A stretch of 64,000 nucleotides of DNA from Petrolisthes cinctipes (GCA_033782935.1 JAWQEG010001234.1:876501-940500), one strand, 5' to 3'; shown: positions 22,631-36,511, counted from the first letter of the stretch. Translations and numbers: made by a program. Notes: a model not told the origin generated them from the sequence alone.

Positions 22631-25600
22631 TTTAGCATTTTTGGAGCCTAAATTTTGAAAACATTCTAGCACTGAGTAGGCATGTACAGATCGCTTCTGG
22701 GACCCAAAAATATCGAGTTTTCGGGTGTTTTGAAGTTGAATTTGGGATATAAACGGGTGCAGAAGATGCATACACATATTGACTTTGGGCACCTATAATA
22801 TTAATTTACAGCATGTTTTGGGCCTGTATCTGAGTAGGCATGTACAGATCTCTTCTGGGACACCAAAATATCGAATTTTCGGGTTTTTGGAGCCTGAATT
22901 TGAGATATAAACGGGTAAAGATGATCCAAGCACATATCGACTTTTGGGCACCTAAAATATCGATTTTCTCTATGTTTCGGGCCTATATTTTGAAAACATT
23001 CTAGCACTGAGTAGGCATGTACAGATCGCTTCTGGGACCCAAAAATATCGAATTTTCGAGTGTTTTGAGGTTGAATTAGGGATATAAACGGGTGCAGAAG
23101 ATGCATACACATATTACAAACTTTAGTCACCTAAATTATCGATTTTCAGCATGTTTTGGGCCTGTATTTTGAAAATACTCTAACACGGAGTAGGCATGTA
23201 CAGATCGATTCTGGGACCCCAAAATATCGAATTTTCGGGTGTTTTGTGCCTGAATTTGAGATATCGACTTTAGGCACCTAAAATATCGATTTTTAGCATG
23301 TTTTGGGCCTATATTTTGAAAATATTCCAGCACTGAGTAGGCATGTACAGATCGCTTCTGGGACCCCAAAATATCGAATTTTCGGGTGTTTTGAGCCTGA
23401 ATTTAAGATATAAACGGGTACAGAAAATGCATGAACATATTTACTTTGGGCACTTAAAATATCTATTTTTAGCATGTTTTTGGCATGTATTTTGAAAATA
23501 CTTTAACAAGGAGTAGGCATGTACAGATCGCTTCTAGGACCCAAAAATAATGAATTTTCTGGTGTTTTGGGCCTGAATTTGAGATATAAAAAGGTACTGA
23601 AGATGCATGCACATATCGACTTTTGGGCACCTAAAATATCGATTTTGAGCATGTTTTGGCTCTGTATCTTGAAAACATTCTAACTAGAAGTATGCATGTA
23701 CAGATCGCTTCTAGGACCCAAACATACCGAATTTTCGGGTGTTTTGAGCCTGAATTTGAGATATAAACGGGTACAGAATATGCATGCACATATCGACTTT
23801 GTAAACTTAAAATATCGATTTCTAGCATGTTTTGAGCCTATATTTTGAAAACATTCTAGCACTGAGTAGGCATGTACAGATCGCTTCTGGGACCCAAAAA
23901 TATCGAATTTTCGGGTGTTTTGAGGTTGAATTTGAGATATAAACGAGTGCAGAAGATGCATACACATATTGACTTTGGTCACCTAAAATATCGATTTTCA
24001 GCATGTTTTGGGCCTGTATCTGAGTAGGCATGTACAGATCGCTTCTGGGACCCCAAAATATCGAATTTTCGGGTGTTTTGAGACTGAATTTGAGATATAA
24101 ACGGGTACAGAAGATGCATGCACATATCGACTTTTGGGCACCTAAAAGATCGATTTTCAGTATGTTTTGGGCCTATATTTTGAAAATATTCTATCATTAA
24201 ATAGGCATGTACAAATCACTTCTGGGACCACAAAATACCGAATTTTCGGGTGTTTTGAGCCTGAATTTAAGATATAAACGGGTACAGAAGATGAATGCAC
24301 ATATCGACTTTGAAAACTTAAAATATCGATTTTTAGCATGTTTTGAGCCTAAATTTTTATAAAATTCTAGCACTGAGTAGGCATGTACAGATAGCTTCTA
24401 GGACCCAAAAATATCGAGTTTTCGGGTGATTTCAAGTTGAATTTGGGATATAAACGGGTGCATAAGATGCATACACATATTGACTTTGGGCACCTATAAT
24501 ATTGATTTTCAGCATGTTTTGGGCCGGTATCTGTGTAGGCATGTACAGATTGCTTCTGGGACCCCAAAATAACGAATTTCCGGGTGTTTGGAGTCTGAAT
24601 TTGAGATACAAACGGGTAAATAAGATGCATGCACATACCGACTTTTGGGCACCTACAATATCGATTTTCTGTATGTTTTGGGCCTGTATTTTGAAAATAC
24701 TCTAACACGGAGTAGGCATGTACAGATTGCTTCTGGGACCCAAAAATATCGAATTTTCGGGTGTTTTGGGCCTGAATTTGAGATATCGACTTTGGACACC
24801 TAAAATATCATTTTTTAGCATGTTTTGGGCCTATATTTTGAAAATATTCTAGCACTGAGTAGGCATGTACAGATCGCTTCTGGGACCCCAAAATATCGAA
24901 TTTTCGGGTGTTTTGAGCCCGAATTTAAGATATAAACGGGTACAGAAGATGCATGCACATATCGACTTTGGACACTTAAAATATCGATTTTTAGCATGTT
25001 TTGAGCGTATATTTTGAAAACATTCTAGCACTGAGTAGTCATGTACAGATTGCTTCCAGGACCCCAAAATATCGAATTTTCGAGTGTTTGGAGCCTAAAT
25101 TTAAGATATAAACGGGTAAAGAAGATGCATGCACATACCGACTTTTGGGCACCTAAAATATCGATTTTCTGTATGTTTTGGGCCTGAATTTGAGATATCG
25201 ACTTTAGGCACCTAAAATATCGATTTTTAGCATGTTTTGGGCCTATATTTTGAAAATATTCTAGCACTGAGTAGACATGTACAGATCGCTTCTGGGACCC
25301 CAAAATATCGAATTTTCGGGTGTTTTGAGCCTGAATTTGAGATATAAACGGGTACAAAAGATGCATGCACATATCGACTTTTGGGAACTTAAAATATCGA
25401 TTTTGAGCATGTTTTGGGTCTGTATCTTGAAAACATTCTAACTAGGAGTAGGCATGTACAGATCGCTTTTAGGACCCAAAAATACCGAATTTTCGGGTGT
25501 TTTGAGCCTGAATTTGAGATATAAACGGGTACAGAAGATGCATGCACATATCGACTTTTGGGCACCTAAAATATCGATTTTCTGTATGTTTTGGGCCTGT

Positions 25601-25639
25601 ATTTTGAAAATACTCTAAAACGGAGTAGGCATGTACAGA
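22612..25639 (-). repeat. Monomeric satellite after the inversion
   Basis: Reverse-oriented L, S and D monomers with many private changes, such as ACATATTACAAACTTTAGTC near 23,110 (small insertion) and ATGAATTTTCTGGTG near 23,550. It includes a unit from which exactly 88 bp are missing (near 25,190, annotated separately). No regular HOR was found. Confidence 0.78.
25165..25215 (-). other. Half-monomer fusion: exact 88-bp deletion footprint
   Basis: TGTATGTTTTGGGCCTG, which belongs to H2, is followed directly by AATTTGAGATATCGAC, which belongs to H1. The spacing between the flanking CGCTTC-type landmarks (25,051 and 25,287) is 236 bp instead of 177+147 = 324 bp, a loss of exactly 88 bp. The join falls in TTTTGGGCCTG, a stretch shared by the two halves. 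Confidence 0.88.
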
Positions 25640-28108
25640 TCAGTTATGGGACCCCAAAATATCGAATATTCGGGTGTTTTGGGCCTGAATTTGTAATATA
25701 TACTTTGGGCATCTAAAATATCGATTTTTAGCATGTTTTGAGCCTATATTTTGAAAATATTCTAGCACTGAGTACAGATCGTTTCTGGGACCCCAAAATA
25801 TCGATATTTCGGGTGTTTTGAGCCTGAATATGAGATATAAACGGGTACAGAAAATGCATGCACATATTGACTTTGGGCACCTAAAATATCGATTTTCAGC
25901 ATGTTTTATTCCAGTATTTTGAAAATACTCTAACACGGAGTATGCATGAACAGATTGCTTCAGGGACCCAAAAATATCGAATTTTCCGGTGTTTGGAGCC
26001 TGAATTTGAGATATAAACGGGTACAGAAGATGCATGCACATATCGACTTTGGACACTTAAAATATAGATTTTTAGCATGTTTTGAGCCTATATTTTGAAA
26101 ACATTCTAGCACTGAGTAGGCTTGTACAGATCGCTTCTGGGACCCAAAAATATCGAATTTTAGGGTGTTTTGTGGTAGAATTTGAGATATAAACGTGTGC
26201 AGAAGATGCATACACATATTGACTTTGGGAACCTAAAATATCGATTTTCAGCATGTTTTGGGCCTGTATCTGAGTAGGCATGTACAGATCGCTTCTGGGA
26301 CCCCAAAATATCGAATTTTCGCGTGTTTGGAGCCTGAATTTGAGATATAAACGGGTACAGAAGATGCATGCACATATCGACTTTTGGGATCTTAAAATAT
26401 CGATTTTGAGCATGTTTCGGGTCTGTATCTTGAAAACATTCTAACTAGGAGTAGGCATGTACAGATCGCTTTTAGGACCCAAAAATACCGAATTTTCGGG
26501 TGTTTTGAGCCTAAATTTGAGATATGAACGGGTACAGAAGATGCATGAACATATCGACTTTTGGGCACCTAAAATATCGATTTTCTGTATGTTTTGGGCC
26601 TGTATTTTGAAAATACTCTAACACGGAGTAGGCATGTACAGATCGGTTCTGGGACCCCAAAATATCGAATTTTCGGGTGTTTTGGGCCTGAATTTGTGAT
26701 ATCGACTTTGAGCACCTAAAATATCGATTTTTAGCATGTTTTGAGCCTATATTTTGAAAATATTCTAGCACTGAGTAGGCATGTACAGATCGCTTCTGGG
26801 ACCCAAAAATATCAAATTTTCGGGTGTTTTGAGCCTGAATTTGAGGTATAAACAGGTACCAAAGATGCATGAACATATCGACTTTTGGGCACCTAAAATA
26901 TCGATTTTGAGCATGTTTTGGGTCTGTATTTTGAAAACATTCTAACTAGGAGTAAGCATGTACAGATCGATTCTAGGACCCCAAAAATACCGATTTTTCG
27001 GGTGTTTTGAGCCTGAATTTGAGACATAAACGGGTACAGAAGATGCATGCACATATCGACTTTGGACACTTAAAATATCGATTTTTAGCATGTTTTGAGC
27101 CTATATTTTAAAAACATTCTAGCGCTGAGTAGGCATGTACAGATTGCTTCTGGGACCCCAAGATATCGAATTTTTGGGTGTTTGGAGCCTAAATTTAAGA
27201 TATAAACGGTTACAGAAGATACATGCAAATATCGACTTTTGGGCACCTAAAATATCGATTTTCAGTATGTTTTGGGCCTGTGTTTTGTAAATACTTTAAC
27301 ACGGAGTAGGCATGTACAGACCGCTCCTGGGACCCCAAAATATCGAATTTTCGGGTGTTTTGAGCCTTAATTTGAGATATAAACGGTTACAGAAGATGCA
27401 TGCACATATCGACTTTTGGGCACCTAAAATATCGATTTTGAGCATTTTTTTGGCCTGTATCTGAGTAGGCATGTACAGATCTCTTCTGGGACCCCAAAAT
27501 ATCGAATTTTCGGGTGTTTTGAGCTGGAATTTGAGATATAAACCGGTACATAAAATGCATGCACATTTTTACTTTGGGCACCTAAAATATCGATTTTCAG
27601 TATGTTTTGGGCCTGCATTTTGAAAATACTCTAACACTGAGTAGGCATGTACGGACTGCTTCTGGGACCCCAAAATATCGAATTTTCGGGTGTTTGGAGC
27701 CTGAATTTGAGATATAAACGGTAACACAAGAAGCATGCACATATCGACTTTTCGGCACCAAAAAGATCGATTTTCAATATGTTTTGGGCCTGTATTTTGA
27801 AAATACTCTAACACGGAGTAGGCATGTTCAGTTCGCTTCTGAGACCCCAAAATATCGAATTTGCGGGTGTTTTGGACCTGAATTTGAGATATCGACTTTG
27901 GGCACCTATAATATCGATTTTCAGCATGTTTTGGGCCTGTATTTTGAAAATTCTCTAACACGGAGTAGGCAAATACAGATCGCTTCTGGGACCCCAAAAT
28001 ATCGAATTTTCGGGTGTTTTGAGCCTGAATTTGAGATATAAACGGGTACAGAAGATGCATGCACATATCGACTTTTGGGCACCTAAAATATCGATTTTGA
28101 GCATGTTT
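25640..28108 (-). repeat. Duplicated reverse-arm block, copy 1 (~2.47 kb)
   Basis: Nearly identical to 33,238-35,705 at an offset of 7,598 bp, which becomes 7,597 after a 1-bp loss near 34,230 in copy 2. Shared private features include the 8-bp deletion GAGTACAGATCG, GTGTTTCCGGT-type variants, CATGTTTTATTCCAG and AAGAAGCATGCACATATCG. Only scattered differences were seen, for example GCGGGTGTTTTGGACC versus GCAGGTGTTTTGGGCC. Confidence 0.9.
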
Positions 28109-29254
28109 TTGGCCTGTATCTTAGTAGGCATGTACAGATCTCTTCTGGGACCCCAAAATATCGAATTTTCGGGTGTTTTGAGCCTGAATTTGAGATATAA
28201 ACGGGTACAGAAACTGCATGCACATATTGACTTTGAGCACCTAAAATATCGATTTTCAGTTTGTTTTGGGCCTGCATTTTGAAAATACTCTAACACGGAG
28301 TAGGCATGTACAGACCGCTTCTGGGACCCAAAAATATCGAATTTTCGAGTGTTTTGAGCCGAATTTGAAATATATAAAAGGGTACTGAAAATGCATGCAC
28401 ATATCGACTTTTGGGCACCTAAAATATCGATTTTGAGCATGTTTTAGGTCTGTATCTTGAAAACATTCTAACTAGGAGTAGGCATGTACAGATCGCTTCT
28501 GGGACCCCAAAATATCGAATTTTCGGGTGTTTTTGGCCTGAATTTGAGATATCGACTTTGGGCACCGAAAATATCGATTTTTAGCATGTTTTGGGCCTAT
28601 ATTTTGAAAATATTCAAGCACTGAGTAGGCATGTACAGATAGCTTCTGGGACCCCAAAATATCGAATTTTCGGGTGTTTTATGCCAGAATTTGAGATATG
28701 AACGGGTACAGAAGATGCATGCAAATATCGACTTTGGACACTTAAAATATCGATTTTTAGCATGTTTTGGGCCTGTATCTGAGTAGGCATGAACAGATCG
28801 CTTCTAGGACCCCAAAATATCCAATTTTCAGGTGTTTGGAGCCTGAATTTGAGATATAAGCGGGTACAGAAGATGCATGCACATATCGACTTTTGGCACC
28901 TAAAATATCAATCTTCTCTATGTTTTGGCCTGTATTTTGAAAATACTCTAACACGGAGTAGGCATGTACAGATCGCTTCTGGGACCCCGAAATATCGAAT
29001 TTTCGGGTGTTTTGAGCCTGAATTTGAAATATGAACGGGTACAGAAGATGCATGCAAATATCGACTTTGGACACTTAAAATATCGATTTTTAGCTTGTTT
29101 TGGGCCTGTGTCTGAGTAGGCATGAACAGATCGCTTCTAGGACCCCAAAATATCAAATTTTCGGGTGTTTTGAGCCTGAATTTGAGGTATAAACAGGTAC
29201 CAAAGATGCATGAACATATCGACTTTTGGGCACCTAAAATATCGATTTTGAGCA
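28109..29254 (-). repeat. Monomeric satellite
   Basis: Reverse-oriented L, S and D monomers, with D copies near 28,120, 28,780 and 29,110. The sequence differs at both ends from the corresponding place after block copy 2 (35,706), which jumps directly to the equivalent of 29,255. Relative to this locus, copy 2 therefore lacks the whole interval. Confidence 0.75.
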
Positions 29255-30065
29255 TGTTTTGGGTCTGTATTTTGAAAACATTCTAACTAGGAGTAAGCAT
29301 GTACAGATCGCTTCTAGGACTCCAAAAATACCGAATTTTCGGGTGTTTTGAGCCTGAATTTGAGACATAAACGGGAACAGAAGATGCATGCACATATCGA
29401 CTTTGGACACTTAAAATATCGATTTTTAGCATGTTTTGAGCCTATATTTTAAAAACATTCTAGCGCTGAGTAGGCATGTACAGATTGCTTCTGGGACCCC
29501 AAGATATCGAATTTTCGGGTGTTTGGAGCCTGAATTTAAGATATAAACGGTTACAGAAGATACATGCACATATCGACTTTTGGGCACCTAAAATATCAAT
29601 TTTCAGTATGTTTTGGGTCTGTGTTTTGTAAATACTTTAACACGGAGTAGGCATGTACAGATCGCTCCTGGGACCCTAAAATATCGAATTTTCGGGTGTT
29701 TTGAGCCTTAATTTGAGATATAAACGGTTACAGAAGATGCATGCACATATCGACTTTTGGGCACCTAAAATATCGATTTTGAGCATTTTTTTGGCCTGTA
29801 TCTGAGTAGGCATGTACAGATCTCTTCTGGGACCCCAAAATATCGAATTTTCGGGTGTTTTGAGCTGGAATTTGAGATATAAACGGGTACAGAAGATGCA
29901 TGCACTTATCGACTTTGGACACTTAAAATATTGATTTTTAGCATGTTTTGAGCCTATATTTTGAAAACATTCTAGCACTGAGTAGGCATGTACAGATCGC
30001 TTCTGGGACCCCGAAATATCGAATTTTAGGGTGTTTTGAGCCAGAATTTGAGATATAAACGGGTA
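29255..30065 (-). repeat. Satellite segment duplicated at 35.7-36.5 kb
   Basis: Matches 35,701-36,511 at an offset of 6,446 bp, sharing GGACTCCAAAAATACCG, GGACCCCAAGATATC, GCGCTGAGTAGG and GAGCATTTTTTTGGCC. Its right part (from about 29,490) is also the start of the first unit of the 1,532-bp HOR. Confidence 0.85.
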
Positions 30066-33000
30066 CAGAAAATGCATGCACATATTGACTTTGGGCACCT
30101 AAAATATCGATTTTCAGCATGTTTAGACCCTCTATTTTGAAAATACTCTAACACGGAGTAGGCATGCACAGATCGCTTATTTGACCCAAAAATATCGAAT
30201 TTTCGGGTTTTTTGAGCCTGAATTTAAGATATAAACAGGTACTGAAGATGCATGCACATATCGATTTTGGGCACCTAAAATATTGATTTTGAGCATGTTT
30301 TGAGTCTGTATCTTGAAAACATTCTAACTAGGAGTAGGCATGTACAGATCGCTTCTAGGACCCCAAAATATCGAATTTTCGGGTGTTTGGAGCCTGAATT
30401 TGAGATATAAACGGGTACAAAAGATGCATCCACATATCGAATTTTGGGCACCTAAAAGATCGATTTTCAGTATGTTTTTGGCCTGTCTTTTGAAAATACT
30501 CTAACACGAAGTAGGCATGTACAGATCACTTCTGGGACCCCAAAATATCGAATTTTCGGGTGTTTTGGGCCTGAATTTGTAATATATACTTTGGGCATCT
30601 AAAATATCGATTTTTAGCATGTTTTGAGCCTATATTTTGAAAATATTCTAGCACTGAGTACAGATCGTTTCTGGGACCCCAAAATATCGAAATTTCGGGT
30701 GTTTTGAGCCTGAATTTGAGATATAAACGGGTACAGAAAATGCATGCACATATTGACTTTGGGCACCTAAAATATCGATTTTCAGCATGTTTTATTCCAG
30801 TATTTTGAAAATACTCTAACACGGAGTATGCATGAACAGATTGCTTCAGGGACCCAAAAATATCGAATTTTCCGGTGTTTGGAGCCTGAATTTGAGATAT
30901 AAACGGGTACAGAAGATGCATGCACATATCGACTTTGGACACTTAAAATATAGATTTTTAGCATGTTTTGAGCCTATATTTTGAAAACATTCTAGCACTG
31001 AGTAGGCATGTACAGATCGCTTCTGGGACCCCAAGATATCGAATTTTCGGGTGTTTGGAGCCTGAATTTAAGATATAAACGGTTACAGAAGATACATTCA
31101 CATATCGACTTTTGGGCACCTAAAATATCGATTTTCAGTATGTTTTGGGTCTGTGTTTTGTAAATACTTTAACACGGAGTAGGCATGTACAGATCGCTCC
31201 TGGGACCTCAAAATATCGAATTTTCGGGTGTTTTGAGCCTTAATTTGAGATATAAACGGTTACAGAAGATGCATGCACATATCGACTTTTGGGCACCTAA
31301 AATATCGATTTTGAGCATTTTTTTGGCCTGTATCTGAGTAGGCATGTACAGATCTCTTCTGGGACCCCAAAATATCGAATTTTCGGGTGTTTTGAGCTGG
31401 AATTTGAGATATAAACGGGTACAGAAGATGCATGCACTTATCGACTTTGGACACTTAAAATATTGATTTTTAGCATGTTTTGAGCCTATATTTTGAAAAC
31501 ATTCTAGCACTGAGTAGGCATGTACAGATCGCTTCTGGGACCCCGAAATATCGAATTTTAGGGTGTTTTGAGCCAGAATTTGAGATATAAACGGGTACAA
31601 AAGATGCATCCACATATCGAATTTTGGGCACCTAAAAGATCGATTTTCAGTATGTTTTTGGCCTGTCTTTTGAAAATACTCTAACACGAAGTAGGCATGT
31701 ACAGATCACTTCTGGGACCCCAAAATATCGAATTTTCGGGTGTTTTGGGCCTGAATTTGTAATATATACTTTGGGCATCTAAAATATCGATTTTTAGCAT
31801 GTTTTGAGCCGATATTTTGAAAATATTCTAGCACTGAGTACAGATCGTTTCTGGGACCCCAAAATATCGAAATTTCGGGTGTTTTGAGCCTGAATTTGAG
31901 ATATAAACGGGTACAGAAAATGCATGCACATATTGACTTTGGGCACCTAAAATATCGATTTTCAGCATGTTTTATTCCAGTATTTTGAAAATACTCTAAC
32001 ACGGAGTATGCATGAACAGATTGCTTCAGGGACCCAAAAATATCGAATTTTCCGGTGTTTGGAGCCTGAATTTGAGATATAAACGGGTACAGAAGATGCA
32101 TGCACATATCGACTTTGGACACTTAAAATATAGATTTTTAGCATGTTTTGAGCCTATATTTTGAAAACATTCTAGCACTGAGTAGGCATGTACAGATCGC
32201 TTCTGGGACCCCAAGATATCGAATTTTCGGGTGTTTGGAGCCTGAATTTAAGATATAAACGGTTACAGAAGATACATTCACATATCGACTTTTGGGCACC
32301 TAAAATATCGATTTTCAGTATGTTTTGGGTCTGTGTTTTGTAAATACTTTAACACGGAGTAGGCATGTACAGATCGCTCCTGGGACCTCAAAATATCGAA
32401 TTTTCGGGTGTTTTGAGCCTTAATTTGAGATATAAACGGTTACAGAAGATGCATGCACATATCGACTTTTGGGCACCTAAAATATCGATTTTGAGCATTT
32501 TTTTGGCCTGTATCTGAGTAGGCATGTACAGATCTCTTCTGGGACCCCAAAATATCGAATTTTCGGGTGTTTTGAGCTGGAATTTGAGATATAAACGGGT
32601 ACAGAAGATGCATGCACTTATCGACTTTGGACACTTAAAATATTGATTTTTAGCATGTTTTGAGCCTATATTTTGAAAACATTCTAGCACTGAGTAGGCA
32701 TGTACAGATCGCTTCTGGGACCCCGAAATATCGAATTTTAGGGTGTTTTGAGCCAGAATTTGAGATATAAACGGGTACAGAAAATGCATGCACATATTGA
32801 CTTTGGGCACCTAAAATATCGATTTTCAGCATGTTTAGACCCTCTATTTTGAAAATACTCTAACACGGAGTAGGCATGCACAGATCGCTTATTTGACCCA
32901 AAAATATCGAATTTTCGGGTTTTTTGAGCCTGAATTTAAGATATAAACAGGTACTGAAGATGCATGCACATATCGATTTTGGGCACCTAAAATATTGATT

Positions 33001-33733
33001 TTGAGCATGTTTTGAGTCTGTATCTTGAAAACATTCTAACTAGGAGTAGGCATGTACAGATCGCTTCTAGGACCCCAAAATATCGAATTTTCGGGTGTTT
33101 GGAGCCTGAATTTGAGATATAAACGGGTACAAAAGATGCATCCACATATCGAATTTTGGGCACCTAAAAGATCGATTTTCAGTATGTTTTTGGCCTGTCT
33201 TTTGAAAATACTCTAACACGAAGTAGGCATGTACAGATCACTTCTGGGACCCCAAAATATCGAATTTTCGGGTGTTTTGGGCCTGAATTGGTAATATATA
33301 CTTTGGGCATCTAAAATATCGATTTTTAGCATGTTTTGAGCCTATATTTTGAAAATATTCTAGCACTGAGTACAGATCGTTTCTGGGACCCCAAAATATC
33401 GAAATTTCGGGTGTTTTGAGCCTGAATTTGAGATATAAACGGGTACAGAAAATGCATGCACATATTGACTTTGGGCACCTAAAATATCGATTTTCAGCAT
33501 GTTTTATTCCAGTATTTTGAAAATACTCTAACACGGAGTATGCATGAACAGATTGCTTCAGGGACCCAAAAATATCGAATTTTCCGGTGTTTGGAGCCTG
33601 AATTTGAGATATAAACGGGTACAAAAGATGCATGCACATATCGACTTTGGACACTTAAAATATAGATTTTTAGCATGTTTTGAGCCTATATTTTGAAAAC
33701 ATTCTAGCACTGAGTAGGCATGTACAGATCGCT
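29490..33733 (-). repeat. HOR-B: three tandem units of 1,532, 1,180 and 1,532 bp
   Basis: The units are about 29,490-31,021, 31,022-32,201 and 32,202-33,733. Units 1 and 3 are full length. Unit 2 lacks 352 bp, corresponding to 30,066-30,417 in unit 1 and 32,778-33,129 in unit 3; this is two monomers. The rest is almost invariant: I saw only isolated substitutions, such as GAGCCGATATTTTG in unit 2 and GAATTGGTAATATA in unit 3. Each unit contains the 8-bp-deleted GAGTACAGATCG marker (at 30,660, 31,840 and 33,372) and a D monomer CCTGTATCTGAG preceded by GAGCATTTTTTTGG. A fourth copy of the marker monomers is at 25,774. Confidence 0.92.
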
Positions 33734-35705
33734 TCTGGGACCCAAAAATATCGAATTTTAGGGTGTTTTGAGGTAGAATTTGAGATATAAACGTGTGCAG
33801 AAGATGCATACACATATTGACTTTGGGAACCTAAAATATCGATTTTCAGCATGTTTTGGGCCTGTATCTGAGTAGGCATGTACAGATCGCTTCTGGGACC
33901 CCAAAATATCGAATTTTCGCGTGTTTGGAGCCTGAATTTGAGATATAAACGGGTACAGAAGATGCATGCACATATCGACTTTTGGGATCTTAAAATATCG
34001 ATTTTGAGCATGTTTCGGGTCTGTATCTTGAAAACATTCTAACTAGGAGTAGGCATGTACAGATCGCTTTTAGGACCCAAAAATACCGAATTTTCGGGTG
34101 TTTTGAGCCTAAATTTGAGATATGAACGGGTACAGAAGATGCATGAACATATCGACTTTTGGGCACCTAAAATATCGATTTTCTGTATGTTTTGGGCCTG
34201 TATTTTGAAAATACTCTAACACGGAGTAGGATGTACAGATCGCTTCTGGGACCCCAAAATATCGAATTTTCGGGTGTTTTGGGCCTGAATTTGTGATATC
34301 GACTTTGAGCACCTAAAATATCGATTTTTAGCATGTTTTGAGCCTATATTTTGAAAATATTCTAGCACTGAGTAGGCATGTACAGATCGCTTCTGGGACC
34401 CAAAAATATCAAATTTTCGGGTGTTTTGAGCCTGAATTTGAGGTATAAACAGGTACCAAAGATGCATGAACATATCGACTTTTGGGCACCTAAAATATCG
34501 ATTTTGAGCATGTTTTGGGTCTGTATTTTGAAAACATTCTAACTAGGAGTAAGCATGTACAGATCGATTCTAGGACCCCAAAAATACCGAATTTTCGGGT
34601 GTTTTGAGCCTGAATTTGAGACATAAACGGGTACTGAAGATGCATGCACATATCGACTTTGGACACTTAAAATATCGATTTTTAGCATGTTTTGAGCCTA
34701 TATTTTAAAAACATTCTAGCGCTGAGTAGGCATGTACAGATTGCTTCTGGGACCCCAAGATATCGAATTTTTGGGTGTTTGGAGCCTGAATTTAAGATAT
34801 AAACGGTTACAGAAGATACATGCACATATCGACTTTTGGGCACCTAAAATATCGATTTTCAGTATGTTTTGGGCCTGTGTTTTGTAAATACTTTAACACG
34901 GAGTAGGCATGTACAGACCGCTCCTGGGACCCCAAAATATCGAATTTTGGGGTGTTTTGAGCCTTAATTTGAGATATAAACGGTTACAGAAGATGCATGC
35001 ACATATCGACTTTTGGGCACCTAAAATATCGATTTTGAGCATTTTTTTGGCCTGTATCTGAGTAGGCATGTACAGATCTCTTCTGGGACCCCAAAATATC
35101 GAATTTTCGGGTGTTTTGAGCTGGAATTTGAGATATAAACCGGTACATAAAATGCATGCACATTTTTACTTTGGGCACCTAAAATATCGATTTTCAGTAT
35201 GTTTTGGGCCTGCATTTTGAAAATACTCTAACACTGAGTAGGCATGTACGGACTGCTTCTGGGACCCCAAAATATCGAATTTTCGGGTGTTTGGAGCCTG
35301 AATTTGAGATATAAACGGTAACACAAGAAGCATGCACATATCGACTTTTCGGCACCTAAAAGATCGATTTTCAGTATGTTTTGGGCCTGTATTTTGAAAA
35401 TACTCTAACACGGAGTAGGCATGTTCAGTTCGCTTCTGAGACCCCAAAATATCGAATTTGCAGGTGTTTTGGGCCTGAATTTGAGATATCGACTTTGGGC
35501 ACCTATAATATCGATTTTCAGCATGTTTTGGGCCTGTATTTTGAAAATTCTCTAACACGGAGTAGGCAAATACAGATCGCTTCTGGGACCCCAAAATATC
35601 GAATTTTCGGGTGTTTTGAGCCTGAATTTGAGATATAAACGGGTACAGAAGATGCATGCACATATCGACTTTTGGGCACCTAAAATATCGATTTTGAGCA
35701 TGTTT
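33238..35705 (-). repeat. Duplicated reverse-arm block, copy 2 (~2.47 kb)
   Basis: Second copy of 25,640-28,108; it overlaps the end of HOR-B, so the two structures share monomers. Near 34,230 it has lost one base (GAGTAGGATGTACAG for GAGTAGGCATGTACAG), a private change. The right edge is sharp at about 35,706, where it switches to the sequence found at 29,260. Confidence 0.9.
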
Positions 35706-36511
35706 TGGGTCTGTATTTTGAAAACATTCTAACTAGGAGTAAGCATGTACAGATCGCTTCTAGGACTCCAAAAATACCGAATTTTCGGGTGTTTTGAGCC
35801 TGAATTTGAGACATAAACGGGAACAGAAGATGCATGCACATATCGACTTTGGACACTTAAAATATCGATTTTTAGCATGTTTTGAGCCTATATTTTAAAA
35901 ACATTCTAGCGCTGAGTAGGCATGTACAGATTGCTTCTGGGACCCCAAGATATCTAATTTTCGGGTGTTTGGAGCCTGAATTTAAGATATAAACGGTTAC
36001 AGAAGATACATGCACATATCGACTTTTGGGCACCTAAAATATCGATTTTCAGTATGTTTTGGGTCTGTGTTTTGTAAATACTTTAACACGGAGTAGGCAT
36101 GTACAGATCGCTCCTGGGACCCCAAAATATCGAATTTTCGGGTGTTTTGAGCCTTAATTTGAGATATAAACGGTTACAGAAGATGCATGCACATATCGAC
36201 TTTTGGGCACCTAAAATATCGATTTTGAGCATTTTTTTGGCCTGTATCTGAGTAGGCATGTACAGATCTCTTCTGGGACCCCAAAATATCGAATTTTCGG
36301 GTGTTTTGAGCTGGAATTTGAGATATAAACGGGTACAGAAGATGCATGCACTTATCGACTTTGGACACTTAAAATATTGATTTTTAGCATGTTTTGAGCC
36401 TATATTTTGAAAACATTCTAGCACTGAGTAGGCATGTACAGATCGCTTCTGGGACCCCGAAATATCGAATTTTAGGGTGTTTTGAGCCAGAATTTGAGAT
36501 ATAAACGGGTA
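35701..36511 (-). repeat. Second copy of the 29.3-30.1 kb segment
   Basis: Copy of 29,255-30,065 at +6,446 bp. It follows block copy 2 directly, so the combined 33.2-36.5 kb region is a mosaic of two pieces that are separated by about 1.1 kb in the left locus. Confidence 0.85.

Noticed and set aside
22100..23130. Large palindrome centred on the orientation switch
   Set aside because: The monomer types differ within about one monomer on either side (an Lb-type dyad on the left, a D copy on the right), so the arms are not mirror copies.
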